This document shows positions 22,503 through 29,788 of a DNA stretch of 64,000 nucleotides, piece by piece. Both the position numbers and the translations under genes were made by a program. The DNA lies in contig CASECZ010000006.1 of the NCBI GenBank assembly GCA_949286725.1, positions 62,001 to 126,000 of the forward strand, given 5' to 3'. A model generated the notes under the pieces. That model did not search any database. It saw nothing but the letters and a program-made list of their open reading frames with translations, and was not told the origin of the DNA. Positions within the stretch are counted from its first letter, which is position 1. Each line of letters begins with the position of its first letter. Source of the stretch: an uncultured Clostridia bacterium (lineage in GTDB: Bacteria; Bacillota; Clostridia; Christensenellales; CAG-917).

Positions 22503-22567
22503 CTGTAAAATTAATAAGCATTATTATATTTTGTAATCTTTTAATGTGTGAACAATAGGTCTGCGTT

Positions 22568-22613
22568 CACCCCGTGGCAAAAGAAAAACCGCACCATTCA
22601 GTGCGGTTTTTTT
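22568..22613 (+). repeat. Terminator repeat, copy 1 (lacks the tRNA end)
   Basis: Same sequence as copies 2 and 3 (23964, 24151) over CACCCCGTGGCAAAAG and the hairpin ACCGCAC / GTGCGGT, but without the tRNA-Tyr 3' end. On this strand the hairpin is followed by TTTTTTT, so it can act as a terminator for the XRE gene. Confidence 0.7.
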
Positions 22614-22678
22614 GACGTATTCGGTTGTTATCGGCAGTAAAAAATGTTATTTTGGTGTTGTAACTTCGGGAGCAAGCA

Positions 22679-23965
22679 ATGGGATACGTCTTCAAAAATT
22701 ACAAAACCACTTTGGCTGCCTGTTTTACGGGATATGTCTGTCAGGCAATCGTCAACAATTTCGCCCCGTTGCTTTTTCTCACTTTTCAAACGCAACTTGG
22801 CGTTCCGCTTTCGCAGGTAACATTGCTTATCGTCGTCAACTTTGCGGTTCAGCTGGCAGTCGATTTGCTTGCCGCAAAATTCGTGGAAAAAATCGGATAC
22901 CGTACTTGCGCCGTGTCGGCGCACTTATTCATAGGCGTAGGCTTGGTGCTGATGGGTGTATTGCCCACCGCCGTCGGCAACGCTTTTTACGGGTTGCTTG
23001 CCGCAGTGCTGGTATATTCGGTCGGCGGTGGTATAACCGAAGTTTTGCTCAGCCCGCTCGTCGAAAACTGTCCAACCAAAAACAAATCCGCCGCAATGAG
23101 CCTGTTGCATTCGTTTTACTGTTGGGGGAGCGTTGCGGTCATCGGTTTGTCCACATTGTTCTTCCGTTTGCTCGGCATCGACTTTTGGAATAAACTTGCC
23201 GTTATATGGTCGGTAGTACCTTTCCTTAACGCGATATTTTTCCTGTTTGTTCCCATAGTGCCGCCTCTCGGCGACGGCGAACCTCACGGATTTGCTTCGC
23301 TGTTCCGGTCAGGGGCTTTCTGGGTGCTCGTAGTCATGATGTTTTGCGGCGGAGCAAGCGAAATCGCCGTTGCGCAGTGGGCTTCCGCTTTCGTGGAAAG
23401 CGGTTTGGGCGTTTCCAAGTCGTTGGGCGATTTGCTCGGTCCGTGTATGTTCGCCGTTATGATGGGCATAGTAAGGACGCTTTACGCAAAAGCAGGGCAC
23501 AAACTCAACCTTCCGAAACTGATAATCGGTTGCGCCGTCGCATGTACCGTCAGTTACATTCTGATCACGGTCTCACCTTGGGCGGAACTTTCTTTGTTCG
23601 GTTGCGCATTGTGCGGGCTGTCCGTCGCCATGATGTGGCCTGGCACTTTCAGCATTGCGGCAAAAACGCTTCCGCGTGGAGGTACGGCGATGTTCGCTTT
23701 GCTTGCGCTTGCGGGTGACCTGGGTTGTTCTGCGGGACCGACTCTTGTCGGCGCGGTGTCATCTGCATCGGGCGACGATTTGCACAAAGGAATTTCGGTT
23801 GCGGTCTTGTTTCCCGTATTGCTCATAGTTGCGTCCACGTTGTTTTGCATTATGGAGAAAAAGTTGCGGCCCGCACAACCTTCGTTACCGCCGCTTTCGA
23901 CCTCCGCAGATATGTCTGTCGACCAAGGAAAAGCCGACGGTTCCGACAACGAAACCGCCGAATAA
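22679..23965 (+). CDS. Major facilitator superfamily transporter
   Basis: 428 aa with about 12 hydrophobic segments, from the first near residues 8-35 (LAACFTGYVCQAIVNNFAPLL) to the last near 375-395, and a central hydrophilic loop near 200 (VPPLGDGEPHGFASLFR). The layout resembles fucose-permease-like sugar MFS proteins, but the substrate cannot be inferred. GGAG precedes the ATG. The gene lies between copies 1 and 2 of the tRNA-Tyr-linked terminator repeat; its stop codon touches copy 2. Confidence 0.85.
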   Translation: MGYVFKNYKTTLAACFTGYVCQAIVNNFAPLLFLTFQTQLGVPLSQVTLLIVVNFAVQLAVDLLAAKFVEKIGYRTCAVSAHLFIGVGLVLMGVLPTAVGNAFYGLLAAVLVYSVGGGITEVLLSPLVENCPTKNKSAAMSLLHSFYCWGSVAVIGLSTLFFRLLGIDFWNKLAVIWSVVPFLNAIFFLFVPIVPPLGDGEPHGFASLFRSGAFWVLVVMMFCGGASEIAVAQWASAFVESGLGVSKSLGDLLGPCMFAVMMGIVRTLYAKAGHKLNLPKLIIGCAVACTVSYILITVSPWAELSLFGCALCGLSVAMMWPGTFSIAAKTLPRGGTAMFALLALAGDLGCSAGPTLVGAVSSASGDDLHKGISVAVLFPVLLIVASTLFCIMEKKLRPAQPSLPPLSTSADMSVDQGKADGSDNETAE

Positions 23966-24027
23966 TCCACCCCGTGGCAAAAGAAAAACCGCACCATTCA
24001 GTGCGGTTTTCTTGGTGGAGAGGGGTG
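23964..24027. repeat. tRNA-Tyr 3' end plus terminator repeat, copy 2
   Basis: 64 bp identical to copy 3 (24151-24214) except one base. It contains the terminator hairpin and GGTGGAGAGGGGTG, which in copy 3 is the 3' end of tRNA-Tyr including CCA. Here no tRNA body follows, so this is a duplicated tRNA end, as left by integration or tandem duplication at a tRNA gene. Confidence 0.8.
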
Positions 24028-24037
24028 AGGCGAGAGC

Positions 24038-24148
24038 AGCCGAGCCGCGATTCGTAAGGAGTGCGGAGCACGACGGAACAGCGGAAGGCGGCAACGATGA
24101 TGCGCACGCGGGAGAGTGCGCTTGCCGCCGACGCGTCAGCGACAGGTA
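24038..24148 (+). repeat. Structured dispersed repeat, copy B
   Basis: Shares with copy A (13462-13540) GAGC-CGCG-TTCGTAAGGAG, CGACGGAACAGCG, a following hairpin (here GGCGGCAA / TTGCCGCC) and GCGTCA-GACA. It fills the space between copies 2 and 3 of the tRNA-linked repeat. Confidence 0.6.
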
Positions 24149-24150
24149 AG

Positions 24151-24199
24151 AATCCACCCCGTGGCAAAAGAAAAACCGCACTATTCAGTGCGGTTTTCT
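24151..24199 (-). terminator. Terminator of the tRNA operon (repeat copy 3)
   Basis: On the minus strand, right after the tRNA-Tyr CCA end: AAGAAAACCGCACTGAATAG, closing arm GTGCGGTTTTTC, then CTTTTGCC. Stem AACCGCACT / AGTGCGGTT. The repeat unit it belongs to spans 24151-24214 and includes the last 15 bases of the tRNA. Confidence 0.85.
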
Positions 24200-24284
<85 letters not shown>

Positions 24285-24287
24285 ATA

Positions 24288-24363
24288 TGGAGCTGGTGAC
24301 CGGAATCGAACCAGCAACCTGCTGATTACAAATCAGCTGCTCTGCCTATTGAGCTACACCAGC
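24288..24363 (-). tRNA. tRNA-Thr (TGT)
   Basis: Acceptor GCTGGTG / CACCAGC, anticodon stem CTGAT / ATCAG with loop TTTGTAA (TGT), T loop GGTTCGATTCC, encoded CCA; 3 bp from tRNA-Tyr. Confidence 0.95.
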
Positions 24364-24417
24364 AAATTCGATTTCGGGCGTGGAATACGCTTTCAGCCCT
24401 TATTTTGCCCTTTCGGG

Positions 24418-24493
24418 TGGTGCCTCGGGGCGGACTTGAACCACCGACACAGGGATTTTCAGTCCCTTGCTCTACCAACTGAGCTACCGAGGC
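24418..24493 (-). tRNA. tRNA-Phe (GAA)
   Basis: Acceptor GCCTCGG / CCGAGGC, anticodon stem GGGAC / ATCCC region with loop containing GAA, T loop GGTTCAAGTCC, encoded CCA. Confidence 0.95.
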
Positions 24494-24544
24494 AGGATTT
24501 TTAGGGAAGTGGCAGTGACTTTGTCACTGCCACTCGACCTACTT

Positions 24545-24621
24545 TGGCGATCCGGAAGGGGCTCGAACCCTCGACCTCCAGCGTGACAGGCTGGCGTACT
24601 AACCAACTGTACTACCGGACC
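24545..24621 (-). tRNA. tRNA-Asp (GTC)
   Basis: Acceptor GGTCCGG / CCGGATC, anticodon GTC in CCTGTCACG, T loop GGTTCGAGCCC, encoded CCA. Confidence 0.95.
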
Positions 24622-24628
24622 GTATATT

Positions 24629-24705
24629 TGGTGGGCCTTCACGGACTCGAACCGCGGACCAATCGGTTATGAGCCGACCGCTCTAACCAACTGAGCTAAA
24701 GGCCC
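24629..24705 (-). tRNA. tRNA with CAT anticodon (Met or Ile2)
   Basis: Acceptor GGGCCTT / AAGGCCC, anticodon stem CGGCT..ACCG with loop CTCATAA, T loop GGTTCGAGTCC, encoded CCA. The CTTTAGCTCAGTTGGTTAGA start and AAGGCCC acceptor resemble Firmicute CAT tRNAs that may be elongator Met or lysidine-modified Ile; sequence alone leaves this open. Confidence 0.9.
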
Positions 24706-24737
24706 TCATCGGGGAAGTTCCCGCGTGTCGCTTGTCT

Positions 24738-24814
24738 TGGTCGGGGTGAGAAGATTCGAACTTCCGACCCCATGGTCCCAAACCATGTGCGCTACCAAAC
24801 TGCGCCACACCCCG
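24738..24814 (-). tRNA. tRNA-Pro (TGG)
   Basis: Acceptor CGGGGTG / CACCCCG, anticodon loop TTTGGGA (TGG), T loop AGTTCGAATCT, encoded CCA. First gene of the tRNA operon. Confidence 0.95.
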
Positions 24815-24843
24815 AGGTTAGGGAATCGATTCGCGACTATGAC

Positions 24844-24872
24844 AATATACAATATGGCGGCAAAGTTGTCAA
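24844..24872 (-). promoter_or_regulatory. Promoter of the six-tRNA operon
   Basis: Minus strand: -35 TTGACA (24872-24867), 17-bp spacer, -10 TATATT (24849-24844), about 30 bp ahead of tRNA-Pro. Confidence 0.85.
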
Positions 24873-24992
24873 CTTTTTTGACCCGTTTTTTTTGAATTAT
24901 TATAGACATTTTGACCCCTCAAAACAAAAGTTTCTACAAAAGTTCCGAAAATTCTTCCGAGGTGCGGACGCTAGTATTGATACGGAGGCGTT

Positions 24993-25301
24993 ATGGATTT
25001 CGGATACAGGCAAACGGGCGACCGTATAGTGGTCGCGTTTTCGGGCGATATCGACGAATATTCGTGCAGGACGCTACGCGTCGAGCTGGACGGACAAATC
25101 GAAAAGTCCGCTCCCAAAGAAGTCGTTTTCGATATGGCGAACGTATCTTTCGTGGACAGCACGGGGCTTGGGCTTATTCTGGGCAGATACAAGAAACTGC
25201 ACGCGAAAGGAGGCGTTCTGCGGCTTGCGAACGTGCCGCCGCAGGTGGACAAGGTATTCCGCACCAGCGGTGTTTATTCGGTTGTGGAGAAAGTGAGATG
25301 A
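24993..25301 (+). CDS. spoIIAA: Anti-sigma-F factor antagonist SpoIIAA
   Basis: STAS-domain protein that frees sigma-F from SpoIIAB in the forespore. The phosphorylated Ser is in SFVDSTGLGLILGRY (near residue 56); the core VVFDMANVSFVDSTG is typical. 102 aa. ACGGAGG lies before the ATG. Its stop overlaps spoIIAB as ATGA, heading the classical spoIIA operon. In model species the operon is read by sigma-H; I did not find a convincing sigma-H promoter in the upstream 120 bp. Confidence 0.95.
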   Translation: MDFGYRQTGDRIVVAFSGDIDEYSCRTLRVELDGQIEKSAPKEVVFDMANVSFVDSTGLGLILGRYKKLHAKGGVLRLANVPPQVDKVFRTSGVYSVVEKVR

Positions 25302-25744
25302 AAAAAGACAACTATATGAAAATGCAAATTCCCGCCCGCGGCGAAAACGAGAGTTTTGCGCGCAACGTGGTTGCGGGGTTCACGGTTGAGTGTTCGCCCA
25401 CGCTCGGCGAAATCAACGATATCAAAACCGCAGTCAGCGAGGCGGTCACAAACGCCGTCGTGCACGCTTACGACGAAGAAAGCAACGACAATCTGATTGA
25501 AATTTGCGCGGATATCGACGCCGACAGCGTGCTTACGGTGAGCGTGCGCGATTTCGGGCGCGGCATTGAAAACGTCGAAGAGGCAAAAGAACCTTTCTTT
25601 ACCACAAAGCCCGACGACGAGCGCAGCGGTATGGGATTTACCATAATCGAAACGTTTATGGACGAAATGAACGTGGAGTCGGAAGTCGGCAAAGGCACGA
25701 CGGTAACGATGCGTAAGAGGCTGAAACGCAATGCTGAGTCCTGA
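25298..25744 (+). CDS. spoIIAB: Anti-sigma-F factor and serine kinase SpoIIAB
   Basis: Binds sigma-F or phosphorylates SpoIIAA. GHKL ATPase motifs are AVSEAVTNAVVHAY (N box), VRDFGRGIENV (G1) and ERSGMGFTIIETFMDEMNVES (G2), then GKGTTVTMRK. 148 aa. ATG 25298 overlaps the spoIIAA stop, and its 3' end overlaps sigF by 14 nt, keeping the three proteins tightly coupled. Confidence 0.96.
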   Translation: MKKDNYMKMQIPARGENESFARNVVAGFTVECSPTLGEINDIKTAVSEAVTNAVVHAYDEESNDNLIEICADIDADSVLTVSVRDFGRGIENVEEAKEPFFTTKPDDERSGMGFTIIETFMDEMNVESEVGKGTTVTMRKRLKRNAES

Positions 25745-26441
25745 AAAGACGCTGGAACTCATATCCGCCGCTCAAAGCGGAGACGCGGCTGCCAAAGAAA
25801 CGCTGATAACGGAGAATCTGCCACTTGTCAAATCCATCGTAAAACGCTTTAAGGGGCGTCTGGAATACGACGACCTGATGCAGCTCGGCGCAATGGGATT
25901 TCTGAAAGCCGTATCCAACTTCGACACCTCGTACGGGGTGCGGTTTTCGACATACGCCGTGCCTATGATTATGGGCGAAATAAAACGCTTCCTGCGTGAC
26001 GACGGAGCGGTAAAAGTATCGCGTTGGGCAAAGACGCTCGCGCAGAAAATCGCGGCATACACAGACGAACTGCGAAAAAACAACGCCGATGAACCCACGG
26101 TGGACGAGCTTGCCGAGAAATTCGGCTGCGACGCCGAAGAAGTCGTTTTTGCAATGGATACGGGGCGTTTTGTGGTGTCGCTCAGCGAAACGGGTGACGA
26201 AGACGGAACGCCGCTCGGTGACAGGATTGTCGGTGCCGAAGCACCCGAAGAGGATATCGACGGGCTGATGTTGCGCGACAGTATAAAGAATTTGCCCGAA
26301 CGCGAACGCAAAATCATAATTTTGCGTTATTTCCGCGACAAAACGCAAAGCGAAGTCGCGGCGGAACTCGGGGTGTCGCAGGTTCAGGTCAGCCGCCTGG
26401 AAAGCAAAATTCTCTGTAAAATCAGGGAAAAACTGGAATAA
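25731..26441 (+). CDS. sigF: Sporulation sigma factor F
   Basis: First forespore-specific sigma factor. Region 2: ENLPLVKSIVKRFKGRLEYD, DLMQLGAMGFLKAVSNFD and GVRFSTYAVPMIMGEIKRFLRDDG; region 3: KTLAQKIAAYTDELRKN; region 4: LPERERKIIILRYFRDKTQSEVAAELGVSQVQVSRLE. The wording RVSR in some relatives is VKVSRWAKTLA here. 236 aa. Followed by a terminator-like hairpin and then spoVAC. Confidence 0.95.
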   Translation: MLSPEKTLELISAAQSGDAAAKETLITENLPLVKSIVKRFKGRLEYDDLMQLGAMGFLKAVSNFDTSYGVRFSTYAVPMIMGEIKRFLRDDGAVKVSRWAKTLAQKIAAYTDELRKNNADEPTVDELAEKFGCDAEEVVFAMDTGRFVVSLSETGDEDGTPLGDRIVGAEAPEEDIDGLMLRDSIKNLPERERKIIILRYFRDKTQSEVAAELGVSQVQVSRLESKILCKIREKLE

Positions 26442-26461
26442 AGTTATAATTGTTTCCGTTT

Positions 26462-26492
26462 CGTCCACACTTACACCGTGGACGTTTTTTTT
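26462..26492 (+). terminator. Terminator-like hairpin after sigF
   Basis: Stem CGTCCAC / GTGGACG, 9-nt loop, followed by eight T. It should end much of the spoIIA transcript, although spoVAC follows in the same direction. Confidence 0.8.
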
Positions 26493-26618
26493 ACGGACAA
26501 CCCCGAAACACAGGAGATTTACCGCGAGTGCAACGCACCCGAGGAGCCCGTACGTCCGCAGACAGGCGACCGAAAAAGCGGCGTTGCCGCACCGAAAAGG
26601 TCGCAATCGGGAGGCTGA
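26478..26618 (+). CDS. Possible 46-codon ORF between sigF and spoVAC
   Basis: GTG 26478 opens a frame (VDVFFTDNPETQEIYRECNA...SGG) that ends 2 bp before the spoVAC ATG. It lacks a Shine-Dalgarno and its first codons lie in the terminator stem and T-run, so it may be non-coding. I do not recognise it. Confidence 0.2.
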   Translation: MDVFFTDNPETQEIYRECNAPEEPVRPQTGDRKSGVAAPKRSQSGG

Positions 26619-26619
26619 T

Positions 26620-27057
26620 ATGCTGTCCAAAGAAGAATACGGAGAGTACGTAAAAAAGAATGCGCCGAAATCGCCTATGTGGCGGTCGCTCATTGCCGCT
26701 TTTGTCGTGGGCGGACTGATTTGCTGCGTGGGCGAAGGCGTGAGTGACGTGATAAAGGTTATTTTCCCCGAAATGGCGGAGGAAAGCGTGGGTGCGTGGA
26801 CAACCGTCGTGATGATATTCATCGGTTCCTTGCTGACCGGGCTCGGCGTTTACGACAAACTCGGACATTTTGCGGGAGGAGGGTCGATAATTCCGATAAC
26901 GGGGTTTGCAAACTCCGTCGTTTCGCCCGCAATGGAATACAACCGCGAAGGCGTGTTTTTCGGCGTGTGCGCAAAAATGTTCGTAATTGCGGGTCCGATT
27001 ATCGTTTTCGGCGTGGTTTTCAGCATTATAGTCGGCATAATCGGCTTGTTTATGTGA
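26620..27057 (+). CDS. spoVAC: Stage V sporulation protein AC
   Basis: Forespore inner-membrane channel component for dipicolinic acid uptake and release. Multiple hydrophobic segments: about 23-43 (LIAAFVVGGLICCVGEG), 58-78, 95-112 and 120-143, with the conserved GHFAGGGSIIPITGFANSVVSPAMEYNREG split over two helices. ATG 26620 has GGGAGG 6 nt upstream. 145 aa. spoVAD follows after 7 bp. Confidence 0.93.
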   Translation: MLSKEEYGEYVKKNAPKSPMWRSLIAAFVVGGLICCVGEGVSDVIKVIFPEMAEESVGAWTTVVMIFIGSLLTGLGVYDKLGHFAGGGSIIPITGFANSVVSPAMEYNREGVFFGVCAKMFVIAGPIIVFGVVFSIIVGIIGLFM

Positions 27058-27064
27058 GGTCGCG

Positions 27065-28291
27065 ATGCAAAAAGGCAGACAGAGTTTTTTCTTGAAAAAT
27101 CCCGTTTATATACGCTCGTCTTACACCATAGTCGGTCCGAAAGAGGGCAAAAGCAATTTTGCCGAATATTTCGATACGATACTGAAAGACGACCTGTGGG
27201 GCGAAAAATCCTACGAAAAAGCGGAAAGCAAGATGCACAGGGAGGCAATCCGCGGCGCGGTGTGCAAAGGCGGACTGGATTTCGAAGAGGTCGATTTGAT
27301 GCTTGCGGGCGACCTTTTGAACGAGATAAGCGCGTCGAACCTGGCAATGAGATACTTTCAGGTGCCGTTTGCGGGGTTGTACAACGCTTGCGCGACGTAC
27401 TGCGAAAGCATACTTATAGGCGCTTCGCTCATAGACGCGGGGATTGTACGCACGGTTGCCTGTTCGACTTCGAGCCATTTTGCCTCAGCGGAAAGACAAT
27501 ACCGTTATCCGCTGGAACTGGGCAATCAACGTACGCCGACATCGCAATGGACGGTGACGGGTGCGGGGTGCACCGTGCTTACGGCAAAGCGTCCGACGCG
27601 CGCACAAGACGAAACGGCAAAAGAGGAGTTTACGGAAAAACTGCGCAAAGCGCAATGCGCCGGCCTGGAAAATTGCGTTCCCGACAATAAAACCCCTACG
27701 GGGTTTGTCGAGCGGCTTAAACGCAAGGCCGCAAGAGTGTTCGGCAAAACCAGAAGCGACAATGCGGAATGCGAGCTTACTTGCGACCCGAATTACGAGC
27801 GCACGCACGTTGCGCGTATCACAGGCGGAACTTTCGGCAAGGTTGTGGACCTTGGTATTGAGGACGAGAGCAATATGGGGGCGGTTATGGCGCCTGCCGC
27901 AGCCGATACGCTTATGGCACACCTGACGGACACGGGGAGAACGCCCGAAGATTACGATATGATAATCACGGGCGACCTAGGACGTTTCGGCAGAGATGCG
28001 TTGCTGTATCTTTTGGGAAAAGAGGGCATAAGATTGCCGTCGACCTATCTTGACTGCGGCGCGGAATACTTCAAACCGGAACAGGAAACTTTTCAGGGCG
28101 GTTCGGGCGCGGGTTGCGTGAACACGGCGTTTAACGCCTGTTTTCTGAAAAGGCTGGAACGCGGCGAACTGAACCGTATACTGGTGCTTGCGACAGGTGC
28201 GTTGCTCAACAAAGACACACCTTTGCAAAAGGAAACCATACCCGGGATTTGCCACGCGTTCGTGGTCGAAAACGAGCCGATAAAGCCCTGA
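27065..28291 (+). CDS. spoVAD: Stage V sporulation protein AD with internal insertion
   Basis: Thiolase-fold protein of the SpoVA complex that binds dipicolinic acid. Family features: GDLLNEISASNLAMR, PFAGLYNACATYCESILIGA, TSSHFASAERQYRYPLELGNQR, and after the insertion GKVVDLGIEDESNMGAVMAPAAADT, GDLGRFGRDALLYLL and GGSGAGCVNT. 408 aa versus about 340: residues about 176-248, with a basic segment and several Cys, interrupt the point where relatives run directly from VTGAG..VL to GKVVD. An imperfectly neutral hairpin AAACCCC-TAC-GGGGTTT (27690-27706) lies within that insertion. Confidence 0.92.
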   Translation: MQKGRQSFFLKNPVYIRSSYTIVGPKEGKSNFAEYFDTILKDDLWGEKSYEKAESKMHREAIRGAVCKGGLDFEEVDLMLAGDLLNEISASNLAMRYFQVPFAGLYNACATYCESILIGASLIDAGIVRTVACSTSSHFASAERQYRYPLELGNQRTPTSQWTVTGAGCTVLTAKRPTRAQDETAKEEFTEKLRKAQCAGLENCVPDNKTPTGFVERLKRKAARVFGKTRSDNAECELTCDPNYERTHVARITGGTFGKVVDLGIEDESNMGAVMAPAAADTLMAHLTDTGRTPEDYDMIITGDLGRFGRDALLYLLGKEGIRLPSTYLDCGAEYFKPEQETFQGGSGAGCVNTAFNACFLKRLERGELNRILVLATGALLNKDTPLQKETIPGICHAFVVENEPIKP

Positions 28292-28320
28292 AAGGGCAGA
28301 ACAGGTAAAAAAAAGCGGCA

Positions 28321-28355
28321 AAAGTATTCTAAAAAACATAAAAAGTTAGAATACT
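28321..28355. repeat. 35-bp two-part motif, copy a (before spoVAE)
   Basis: AAAGTATT-N17-TTAGAATACT. In this copy the arms extend to a 12-bp inverted repeat AAAGTATTCTAA / TTAGAATACTTT. Other copies with identical spacing: 36606-36640, 47938-47972, 63198-63232. It lies 79 bp before spoVAE. Confidence 0.6.
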
Positions 28356-28433
28356 TTCGAATACCTGCAAATACAGTGTTTTTTCGGGGAATACCGCCCG
28401 AAAACAAATGAAAAAACCGTATAAGGAGCAAAA

Positions 28434-28805
28434 ATGGATTATTTTCTGACTTATCTCAAAGTGTTTGCCGTGGGCGGTGCCGTATGTATGCTCGGTCAGT
28501 TGCTCATCAACAAGACCAAAATGTCCTCGGCGCGCATACTTGTGACGTTTATGTTGTTGGGGTTGGTGCTCGAAGTGGCAGGCGCTTTCTCGTATATGAA
28601 AGAGTTTGCCTCGTCCGGTGTCACGATTCCCATTATGGGTTTCGGCAGCAACCTTGCAAAAGGAGCCATGGAAGGAGCGAAAGAGGGCGGGGTTCTCGGC
28701 GCGTTGTGCGGCGGAATGCGCGCGGCGTCGGCAGGGCTTGCGTCGGCGATACTGTTCGGTTTCGTGTTCGCTTTGCTTTGCAAATCGCGCAGTAAAAAAA
28801 TCTGA
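28434..28805 (+). CDS. spoVAE: Stage V sporulation protein AE (SpoVAEb type)
   Basis: Small membrane component of the SpoVA dipicolinic acid channel. 123 aa with hydrophobic segments about 8-28, 36-58, 74-90 and 98-118; the conserved core is GAFSYMKEFASSGVTIPIMG, then GFGSNLAKGAMEGAKEGG. AAGGAG precedes the ATG. Separated from spoVAD by 142 bp that hold an inverted repeat, so it may have additional control. spoVAC-AD-AE form the minimal spoVA set of many Clostridia. Confidence 0.92.
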   Translation: MDYFLTYLKVFAVGGAVCMLGQLLINKTKMSSARILVTFMLLGLVLEVAGAFSYMKEFASSGVTIPIMGFGSNLAKGAMEGAKEGGVLGALCGGMRAASAGLASAILFGFVFALLCKSRSKKI

Positions 28806-28874
28806 CTGTCTTTTCAGCCCTCGTGAGGACTTTCGCACCTTGCGGGATTATGACAATATCAAATACGGACAGAT

Positions 28875-28898
28875 AAACACGGCTTTGCCGTGTTTTTT
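28875..28898 (+). terminator. Terminator after spoVAE
   Basis: Stem ACACGGC / GCCGTGT, loop TTT, followed by TTTTT. Confidence 0.88.
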
Positions 28899-28959
28899 GT
28901 GGCTCTTTTTGCCGCTCGCGCGTGTTTTCGTCGTTCCGCAAGGCAACGTCCCGCGGAGA

Positions 28960-29628
28960 TTAAGGCGTTAGGTCGAGAAGGTCGTCAACCGTTTTTCCGT
29001 CGAAAAATATGTTGGGCACTTCACCTACTATCAGGTTTTCGCACACCAGAACTTCGGCTTTTACGGTTATTGTCGGCTCGTCTATCGGCGTTATTATACT
29101 GACTTCGGCTTTTACGTCGATATATAGTTTGTGCAGGGTCTGGTTTATTCCCGCCGATTGGAAAAAGCTTACGAAATCGCACAACGCCGAGCCTATCGGC
29201 ATTACTTTTATGGTTACGTCGGGTCCGAAACCCGTGAGCAGAGCAAGTCCCGTAAACGTACCGACGGCTATCGAAATTTCCTGTACTCCGAGTGCGTCGA
29301 GGTTGGCCTGGGCGAGGTTTGCGATTTCACGCGAAATCATATTGATTTCGGGGGAATTGGCTTTCACCATCGTGACGTTGCCGTCGTTGTCCTGCGTGAC
29401 CGAAAACAGGTCGTCGTAGTCAAGTCCGCCGCCTATCACGGAAGTGACGGCGAGATTTACCGCGTTGGTGCATATTGCACGCACTTGCGCTACTGCGCTG
29501 CCCATTACGGTGGGGACGATATTGTTTCTGAAATAGACCGTGCAGAAAACAAATGCGGCGATAAAGGCGATTATTGCCACCGCAATACGCAGAATTCTGG
29601 GGCGCATTTGCTTTGCCACTTTGCCCAT
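28960..29628 (-). CDS. yunB: Sporulation protein YunB
   Basis: Mother-cell sporulation protein of unknown mechanism. 222 aa: one N-terminal membrane segment (about 12-32, ILRIAVAIIAFIAAFVFCTVYF), then VRAICTNAVNLAVTSVIGG, VTMVKANSPEINMISREIANLAQ, GTFTGLALLTGFGPDVTIKVMPIGS and FQSAGINQTLHKLYIDV, which are hallmarks of the family. The -10-like CATATAAT ends 6 nt before the ATG, so the transcript may be leaderless; its form suits sigma-E, the known regulator in B. subtilis. Confidence 0.92.
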   Translation of the reverse strand: MGKVAKQMRPRILRIAVAIIAFIAAFVFCTVYFRNNIVPTVMGSAVAQVRAICTNAVNLAVTSVIGGGLDYDDLFSVTQDNDGNVTMVKANSPEINMISREIANLAQANLDALGVQEISIAVGTFTGLALLTGFGPDVTIKVMPIGSALCDFVSFFQSAGINQTLHKLYIDVKAEVSIITPIDEPTITVKAEVLVCENLIVGEVPNIFFDGKTVDDLLDLTP

Positions 29629-29634
29629 ACGTCC

Positions 29635-29642
29635 ATTATATG
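29635..29642 (-). promoter_or_regulatory. -10-like element adjoining the yunB start
   Basis: CATATAAT on the minus strand (TATAAT at 29640-29635) is separated from the yunB ATG by 6 nt. It resembles the sigma-E -10 consensus; no clear sigma-A -35 is present. Confidence 0.45.
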
Positions 29643-29700
29643 CACCTGACCCGCCCGAAGATTATTTCTTGCGCGCTCTTATTCTTTGAAATGCTTTTAG

Positions 29701-29729
29701 TTGACTAATTCGCGTTTTGTTGTTATTCT
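29701..29729 (+). promoter_or_regulatory. Promoter of pheST
   Basis: -35 TTGACT (29701-29706), 17-bp spacer, -10 TATTCT (29724-29729). The leader to pheS is about 53 nt, too short for a T-box riboswitch. Confidence 0.7.
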
Positions 29730-29788
29730 ATTTTGAGTTAATAATTCCGTGCGCGCAGGTATTTTGCGCGTGCGTTTACGGAGACCAT

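Noticed and set aside
24873..24992. Sigma-H promoter of the spoIIA operon
   Set aside because: Expected from other species, but no segment matched both the AGGA-type -35 and the GAAT-type -10 with proper spacing; a weak TTGACC/TACAAA pair was not convincing.
29629..29788. Possible T-box riboswitch before pheS
   Set aside because: The leader from the predicted start is only about 53 nt and lacks T-box sequence and terminator.
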